The translations under genes and the position numbers were made by a program. Of a stretch of DNA of 64,000 nucleotides, positions 58,376 to 64,000 are shown piece by piece; the stretch's first letter is position 1; every line of letters starts with the position of its first letter. Origin of the DNA: Sesamum alatum (lineage: Eukaryota; Streptophyta; Magnoliopsida; Lamiales; Pedaliaceae); the NCBI GenBank assembly GCA_034509735.1, contig JACGWO010000008.1:10923864-10987863 (forward strand), read 5' to 3'. Under the pieces are notes generated by a model. That model was not told the DNA's origin. It did no database searches and saw nothing but the letters and a program-made list of their open reading frames with translations.

Positions 58376-58698
58376 TATAATGGGGGTGGGGGATTGGAAA
58401 CATATAATGGGGGTGGGGGATTGGAAACATATCCTGAGTTTGAACTTAAAACACTCTGTGATGCCAACTTAACCAATTCGTTGATGGGAGATTGGAAACA
58501 TAAGCTGAGTTTAAACTTAAGACACTTTATGATGCTAACTCAAACAATTCGTTGATGGGGATTGGAAACATAACCTGAGTTTGAACTTAAGACACTCTGT
58601 GATGCCAACTCAATGAATTCGTTGATGGAGCATTGAAAACATGACCTGAATTTGAACTTAAGACACTCTATGATGCCAACTCAGCCAATTTGTTGATT
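58376..58698 (+). repeat. Tandem repeat, unit about 71 bp, four copies
   Basis: Units start GATTGGAAACATAnCCTGAG and contain TTGAACTTAAGACACTCTGT, GATGCCAACTCA and AATTCGTTGATGG, beginning near 58418, 58488, 58560 and 58631. A shorter duplicate ATAATGGGGGTGGGGGATTG precedes them. It lies downstream of the NGATHA gene. Confidence 0.85.
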
Positions 58699-58731
58699 GC
58701 AATCTGAATTAAGGGTTTAGAGAACATAGAA

Positions 58732-59067
58732 ATGGGGAGTAAAGAGGAGAAAGGAAAGAGGAAGATAACAAGAACTGAAGGAGGCAATAAATGCGAACAA
58801 ATAAAGAAAAATGTTATACCTTTTAAAGGCTCTGCAAGAAGTGTGGTGCTGTACCGGCCGGCGTGTCCATCGAAGCAGCAGCAGCAGCAACAGGAACAAC
58901 AACCTAACAAAGGTAATAAAAACAAAAGTGTCAAAAAGATGATTCTCAATGCTGTCTTGGCACCCAATTTGCCACACATTCTGCGTAACTATGAAGAGGG
59001 TTGTCAGCTGCGAAGATTGTTATTAAAGAGGGAAGGAGAGCGGCAGAAGTATGTATATATGAATTGA
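58732..59067 (+). CDS. Uncertain 111-codon ORF with a poly-Gln run
   Basis: A basic, low-complexity protein (many Lys, then QQQQQQQEQQ at about residue 50, then KSVKKMILNAVLAPNLPHIL). No family is recognised and no signal peptide or membrane helix is seen. It lies tail-to-tail with NGATHA, about 280 bp from its stop, so the region could equally be the NGATHA 3' untranslated region or downstream sequence on the other strand. The CAG repeat alone can create the open frame. Confidence 0.2.
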   Translation: MGSKEEKGKRKITRTEGGNKCEQIKKNVIPFKGSARSVVLYRPACPSKQQQQQQEQQPNKGNKNKSVKKMILNAVLAPNLPHILRNYEEGCQLRRLLLKREGERQKYVYMN

Positions 59068-59349
59068 AGGAATATGAATAATAGAAGCTGAATATGTAAG
59101 AATCTTGGGCAATATTGTTTAACTATGGCATGGATACATGTTGAGGATCCAGGCCCTACATATGGAAAAAGCATAAAATAACGGGCGTCAAGGATCTACA
59201 AATGTATCTATCTCACTATCTATCTATCTAGTATTCTGTCATTGATTATACACAGAGTACTCAAAACTCACGAAACACCACCACCAGGAATTATATCCAG
59301 TTCAATGATCAAGCTTGGATTCGTTCTTGAAATTATCTTTGAGAGTTCA

Positions 59350-60675
59350 TCAGATATCCAAGTCCAAAGACATTGCGGCGCCCTTGCCTTTGTCGTGGTC
59401 GTTGTCGTCGTCGTCACTGTGATTGTAAGGCCTTAACTGGAGATAAGGAATTGAGGAGGAAGAAGAAGAAGAATCAAAAGGGGGCAATTGTTGCTGGTGT
59501 GGCATTGTGGTGGAATGGGGTAGGGTGGTAGAGGACAGTATATCACATTCATCTGACTCAGAGATGGGACAATCCATGGTCACGCCGAACAGCCTAAGTC
59601 GCTTTGCTGCAGCCTTGCCTTGGACCACCGGCACCGACTCGAATACCATTTGTTCAACCCCAACCCCACTCCCTCTTTGCGCGTGCACTATTCCCAACTC
59701 TTGCGGACCCAAAACGCTGCTTGCTCCACCTCCACCTCCGCTTCCCCCTCCGCCTGGACCCGATCTCAGGTACATAATTGAGCCGGGGGGGCAAGGGTTT
59801 CCATTGACGACGCTGTTGTTATAGGCGTAAGGGCCACCATAGCCGGTGGGAAGATGATGTTGATGATAAAGATGAGATTGATATTGATGTGTAGTTGAAA
59901 TGGTGGTGGGCTGGAGCAAGTGTGAATAGTCCCTCGACGGTGCAGGCTGCAAATAATTAAGGGGATTCCAAGGGTGAATAGACCTGTGAAACGAGAATTG
60001 GTGTGGGATTGACAAGGTGGGAATGGGAGGCGGCAGGTCCGGCGCATCTGGGCGGCGCCTCCAATCGATGAAAAGCCGATCCTTTGCCAACTCACCCACT
60101 CCTCGCTGGAACGACACAATATCTCCGGCGTCCAGCTTCTTCTCCTTCACGAATCTGCTCCAACCCTTAGTCATCACATAGCTCTGGCTGCTGTTCCAGT
60201 AAGAGTACCTGAATCGCCACGGTTTCCCATTCCTGTCCTCGAAATTCAACAAGAGTCCCTTCTCGTTGGTCGACGAGTCCAACGGGAAGTATTTCTCGGC
60301 GTGCTGTTTGGGTATGACCAACCGATTCAGCTTGCCCACATCGCTCGGGGTCACCACTTTATCGAACATGTGCTCCCTCTCGATCACCACAGAAGCAGCA
60401 GCAGCAGCAGCCGTGCCGCTCATGCCCTCTGGCCCTCTTCTGACGAGCATGTGATCGACGTCGGAGTCTTCGTCCCCGGCGCTGCCATTGTTGGTTGGGG
60501 ATGAGTCCGGCGGCTGGCCGTAGGCTTCTTGGTGACGGTGGTGGGCGTAAAGGGGAAGACCCTTGTGTTGAAAAGAAGAGGAAGAAGATGAGGAGGAGGA
60601 AGTACCTCGAGTCCCAGTAATGTCTTCATAAAACCCTGGCCTACCCGACATGAAATTCATGATTAAACTTGTCAA
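59350..60675 (-). CDS. NGA: NGATHA-type B3 transcription factor
   Basis: A nuclear DNA-binding regulator. In Arabidopsis, NGATHA genes control style/stigma development and leaf margin growth. The protein has 441 residues in one exon. The B3 domain spans about residues 103-208 (60369-60052): it opens [20 protein letters not shown], then [19 protein letters not shown], and ends LFIDWRRR. No AP2 domain is present, which separates NGATHA from the longer RAV proteins. C-terminal KRLRLFGV (residues 358-365) contains the RLFGV repression motif, and the end MSLDLDI resembles an EAR motif. The N-terminus has a Ser run (26-34) and an Ala run (89-94); the middle is Pro/Gly-rich. It is longer than Arabidopsis NGA1 (about 310 residues). 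Met6 (60660) or Met9 (60651) are alternative starts. Which of the paralogues it matches cannot be told. Confidence 0.95.
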   Translation of the reverse strand: MTSLIMNFMSGRPGFYEDITGTRGTSSSSSSSSSFQHKGLPLYAHHRHQEAYGQPPDSSPTNNGSAGDEDSDVDHMLVRRGPEGMSGTAAAAAASVVIEREHMFDKVVTPSDVGKLNRLVIPKQHAEKYFPLDSSTNEKGLLLNFEDRNGKPWRFRYSYWNSSQSYVMTKGWSRFVKEKKLDAGDIVSFQRGVGELAKDRLFIDWRRRPDAPDLPPPIPTLSIPHQFSFHRSIHPWNPLNYLQPAPSRDYSHLLQPTTISTTHQYQSHLYHQHHLPTGYGGPYAYNNSVVNGNPCPPGSIMYLRSGPGGGGSGGGGGASSVLGPQELGIVHAQRGSGVGVEQMVFESVPVVQGKAAAKRLRLFGVTMDCPISESDECDILSSTTLPHSTTMPHQQQLPPFDSSSSSSSIPYLQLRPYNHSDDDDNDHDKGKGAAMSLDLDI

Positions 60676-60698
60676 ATCAACTGAAACGGAGACAGATC

Positions 60699-60705
60699 TA
60701 ATCAG

Positions 60706-60732
<27 letters not shown>
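60699..60732 (-). repeat. (GA)n in the NGATHA 5' leader
   Basis: A perfect GA/CT repeat 25-58 bases upstream of the start codon. On the mRNA strand it is (CT)n. Such repeats in plant leaders are bound by BASIC PENTACYSTEINE-type proteins; regulation here is inferred only. Confidence 0.85.
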
Positions 60733-60736
<4 letters not shown>

Positions 60737-61431
60737 GTACGAAAGTGAAGATTGAAGAATCAACAAGAACTGCAGCAAACAAGTGAAATATATACAAGAT
60801 CAGGTACAAATATGTATAACATATGTCTCTGCTGCTACTGTTGCTCTTCTTCAATTCTTGATTTGTACGGTAACTACCAGAAGAAGAAGATGAAGAAGAA
60901 GCAAAAAACTAGTGTTGGCATATGAAAAATTGAAGTATTTTGGTGAGTGTGAATAAATGTGAGAGCTAGGTAGCTAGGGTTAACACTTAACTGGATATTT
61001 CTTTTTCTTATCTATTTAGCTATCTATATATGAGAGAAAAAAAAAATAGAAAGGGAAAGAAAAGAATTCCATACCAACAAAATATGAATTAAGGGTCGGT
61101 TTGCTTTACAAGAATTTGACAAATTAGCGAATACACCCCCACCCCCCACAAAATTATCCCACCAAGATTGCAACTTTATACGAGTTTTCTTCTACTACTT
61201 GTTGACCTTTGTGAGGAGAGAGAGAGAAAGAAACAGAGAGAGATGAGAGAGAGAGAGAGTTTTTATGGCATATATATATATGCTATATATGCATATGTAT
61301 AGTATGTATATATTATGCAGGTTGTTTTCTTTGTGGGGTGGCTCCAGCAGGGAAGCTTCTCAAGTTAGGCCATTTTCCTTGAATTTATTCTACCAATTCT
61401 ACTTCTCACTTCTCTCTCTTCACTTTCGGAC

Positions 61432-61463
<32 letters not shown>

Positions 61464-61570
61464 TTATACGTAGGGAGGGGGGTGAGTCGGGGCCCATCAA
61501 TTATCTGGTTGGGTGGCTTCATGTGAGCCCGTCCTTGTCATCTACCTGGTTCGACTAACGTATATGCTAT
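60733..61570 (-). promoter_or_regulatory. Probable NGATHA leader and promoter
   Basis: On the minus strand, TATA-like words lie at 61024-61030 (TATATAG) and 60787-60794 (GTATATAT). The first would give a leader of about 300 bases. Further (GA)n stretches lie at 61213-61259 and 61431-61463, and a CTTC/TTCTTC-rich leader at 60849-60903. Most plus-strand frames here are repeat artefacts. Exact start of transcription unknown. Confidence 0.4.
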
Positions 61571-62394
61571 ATATACACACTAAAACACCCATATCTACGT
61601 ATAATGCTACCACTACAAAAATATAAAATAAAAATTTTAATTTTTCGTTATATCATAAATAACCACGAATCAAAAATTATGGTATATTAATACTATTAAT
61701 CATAATTAATAAAATTAATATTTGTCATGATTTTAATTATAATTAATATTTTAAACGCACTTACAAAAACAACTGCTTAATGATATTTGTACCATAGTTA
61801 ATAGATTAAATTTTTTGTTACGCACAGTATTGAGTAGTATTTGTGCCAGCTGTTTCGTATACCACGAGCTTCTAATTGCACTTGTAATTATGTAGCTTGG
61901 GGAGGGGGGCTGCCCTATTATTATACATATATGTATGTATTATTAATTCATTGTGTACGTACGATGATTATTTCATCTAGCTACCTACTTCACTCACTAC
62001 GTACAGATATACTTCAGTTGCCTTTTTAATTTATTATAATATAATTAAGTGTAGCTATGCCAATAATTTAGTGTGAGAAGCAGTCGACCTTCACTAATTG
62101 CTTCATTACATTAATTATTATCCATCTCTTCTGTCCTATTACCTAGTCCGTACTACACATAACTCCTATTAATTTGGTAGAGCTCAAGCTCATGATATCT
62201 CTATGTAATTTGTTTATAATTATAATTCTCTTTTTCATTCGGGTAATTAATTAATTAACTAATTAATTAATTAGTACATCCTTTACATTATTAAATTTTT
62301 CTAGAAAACGTATTTTTGGCACTGGCATTTGTGAGGATTTTATAAGAAATCCATTGCAACTCAAGAATTTGGATATTTTTTTTTTTTTCAGATC
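61571..62394. other. Intergenic DNA upstream of NGATHA
   Basis: 61609-61830 begins CACTACAAAAATA, a CACTA-type terminus, and shares words with 43545-44505 (ATAACCACGAATC, TAATATTTGTCATGATTTT), so it is probably another remnant of that family. The rest is AT-rich with (TTAA)n near 62249-62273. No gene. Confidence 0.4.
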
Positions 62395-63073
62395 ACAGAT
62401 AAGTAGCAGCAGATCCCATCGCATCATTAGTGAGAACCACTAAGGGATTACAAGCAACCCTATTTGGAAAACATTTGCATATCATCATATAATATTTGTC
62501 AATAAAAATATGCGGCAGGCCACTATTGCTGTAGCCCGCACAATCTGAACAACTTTGGATACTTTCGCCAGGGCCTCGGGTCAACAAATCAACCTTGACA
62601 AGTGCACCATCGTCTTTGGTAGCAATGTAAACAGGATCGAGGCAGACGGCCTCCATCATGTGCTTGGGATATGAGTGGAGAGGCACCTTAAGAAGGAGCT
62701 CCTGTCATTGGTGGGTAGCTCCAAGAAGGAAGTGTTCGCATACCTAAGAGATAGGATCTGGCAGAAGGTACATGGGTGGAATGAGAAGGATCTATCTCAG
62801 GCCGGGAAGGAGGTACTCATCAAATATGTGGTTCAAGCAATCCCGGCGTACGCCATGAGTGTTTTCCATATTGATGATCCGCTACTCCATGAGATCCAAG
62901 CAATGATTGCTAAACTTTTGTGGCACTCTAAAGGCGACCGTAAGATCCATTGGCTCGCGTGGCAGTGGCATTTCAAAAATTTGAGAGTTTTTCAACTCGG
63001 CAATGTTACCAAAACAGCTTTGGAGTCTCATCACGAAGCCAAACTGTTGCCATCAAAGGTGTTGAAAACGTGT
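62395..63073 (+). pseudogene. LINE (L1-type) reverse transcriptase remnant, first part
   Basis: From about 62500 the plus strand reads HHIIFVNKN, where L1-type RT has the catalytic F/YADD box, so it is mutated. Then come ATIAVARTI, ASGQQINLDKCTIVFGSN and LSLVGSSKKEVFAYLRDRIW (62695-62762). KVHGWNEKDLSQAGKEVLIK, VVQAIPAYAMSVFHIDDPLL and KLLWHSKGDRKIHWLAWQ continue to 62970. A frameshift near 62985 leads to AMLPKQLWSLITKPN. LINEs copy themselves by target-primed reverse transcription. The open frame 62393-62686 on the other strand is a shadow of this. Confidence 0.85.
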
Positions 63074-63292
63074 CTGATAGCAAAACAACTTTGTTTGTTT
63101 TTTCATTTCCGGTTTGAAGACGTGTTAGTTTATTTGTGTTGTCATTGGAAATATATTGATTTAACACCACAGTTCAATATAAAATACGATCTCATTAACT
63201 AATCCAAACATAATCTCATGTCACACAAAAACCTATATGAATTGAAAATACATATTTTCTACTGAAATATGAATGAAAACATAAGCAAACAG
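63074..63292. mobile_element. 220-bp insertion splitting the LINE
   Basis: The LINE frame stops at KVLK and resumes with an (A/R)IF block, the family's KVLKARYFP. TGAAAAC occurs just before the insertion (63063-63069) and at its right end (near 63274), a possible target duplication. The ends are not clearly inverted. No coding capacity; class unknown. Confidence 0.5.
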
Positions 63293-63690
63293 GCGTATTT
63301 TCCACCCCTCTCCACTCGATGCTCGGTTGGGGATTCGGCCACCACTCACTTGGGGGTAAATTTGGGGTACCCGTGACTTACTTCGTGCTGGATTACTATG
63401 GCGCGTGGGCTCCAGCGACTCGGTAAGGTGTGGGGGATCCTTGGGTGGCACGGTCGTCCACGTTTTATCTGATCCCGCCTATGCCTCAAGGGTTCCAAGA
63501 TGTCCGAGTGGCAGCACTGATCGATCCGACAACTCAAGATTGGGATCGTAGCATTCTCGAACCAGTCTTCCTTGCGGAGGACCAACATGCGATCCTGCGA
63601 ATCCCTTTGGGCTGCGCCCGTCAATCTGACGTTATCTACTGGCATTACTCACAAGCTAAACACTACATCCAGAAGCCACAAACTCGGTCA
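63293..63690 (+). pseudogene. LINE remnant, second part
   Basis: After the insertion, shifted frames read DARLGIRPPLTWG, RDLLRAGLLWRVGS, GDPWVARSSTFYLIPPMPQG and FQDVRVAALIDPTTQDWDRS, then EDQHAILRIPLG and VIYWHYSQ. This is the region between reverse transcriptase and the terminal zinc-binding segment in plant L1 elements. The similarity ends near 63665. Confidence 0.8.
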
Positions 63691-64000
63691 ACTCTGATGT
63701 GGGAAGAGTCCAACTCTTCCCTTTCCAAACATGGAAGCCAACTCGGCCCTTTGAGACCTAATTAAGTGGAATGATGGTAGTTTTGTTGAGCATGCCATAT
63801 CTTGTGTGTCGTCAATTTCTTTCTCTTCAATTTTAATGGGTGAATAGTCTAGTCATTTTAGTTCGAAGAGGGAAATCCATTAAGAAGACCCCCTATCTAC
63901 GTACAACAAAAAGTGGTTATCACCTTGCCCTAAGCCAATCTCAACTCTGTTCTGGGACCACTGATACACATGTTGGAACAACTCCTCCTCATAGTTGGAA
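63691..64000. other. Unassigned DNA to the window end
   Basis: 63700-63735 contains AAGAGTCCAACTCTTCCC and AAGCCAACTCGGCCC, an imperfect inverted pair. No gene or repeat family identified. Confidence 0.35.

Noticed and set aside
59507..60504. Plus-strand frames of 105, 62 and 67 codons and minus-strand frames of 117 and 69 codons
   Set aside because: Shadows of the NGATHA coding sequence in other frames.
62393..62686. Minus-strand 97-codon frame
   Set aside because: The plus strand reads LINE reverse transcriptase motifs (ASGQQINLDKCTIVFGSN), so this is a shadow.

Overview
The window is plant nuclear DNA from a transposon-rich, low-gene-density region. The best-supported host gene is an intact NGATHA-type B3 transcription factor gene on the minus strand (59350-60675). 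Its protein looks like those of flowering plants, probably eudicots, but the window does not fix the species. No rRNA, tRNA gene, CRISPR array or bacterial-type gene was seen. Almost everything else is remnants of LTR retrotransposons (Copia and Gypsy), CACTA/En-Spm DNA transposons, a LINE, an endogenous pararetrovirus and many short foldback elements (MITEs), nearly all inactivated by stops, frameshifts or nested insertions.

Layout. 1-4753: end of a Copia LTR inserted into a minus-strand CACTA TNP2 transposase remnant, then unassigned DNA with a tandem repeat. 4754-21575: a stack of one Copia family. LTR D is cut by solo LTR E and by Copia A. The gag gene of Copia A is split by reverse LTR H, which is split by forward LTR F, which is split by reverse LTR G. 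The Copia A pol region carries an inverted copy of the 534-1579 LTR/TNP2 chimera and a truncated LTR J. 21575-24230: a palindromic microsatellite and AT-rich DNA. 24230-41018: probably one old CACTA element. Its subterminal-like arms flank Copia B (25025-31065), a transposase remnant (31080-34860) itself split by LTR C (32647-34070), and a complete but dead minus-strand Gypsy element with 190-bp LTRs (35623-40819).

41050-45160 is AT-rich with several foldback elements. 45540-50030 is a degenerate Caulimoviridae-like provirus on the minus strand (initiator-Met tRNA primer site, small 5' ORFs, coat-protein-like and RNase H-like parts). It lacks protease and reverse transcriptase, is interrupted by a 502-bp MITE with a 7-bp target duplication, carries an inverted copy of its own 5' leader, and lies between the arms of an inverted repeat. 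50350-58700 is AT-rich with more foldback elements, a promoter-like and hairpin-bearing island near 52900-53330, a long AAT microsatellite and a 71-bp-period tandem repeat.

The NGATHA gene is followed, on its upstream side, by a GA-rich leader and promoter area, then intergenic DNA, then a LINE remnant (62395-63690) split by a 220-bp insertion. The only gene likely to be functional is NGATHA. The rest records successive insertions whose order can be read from interrupted reading frames and target-site duplications.
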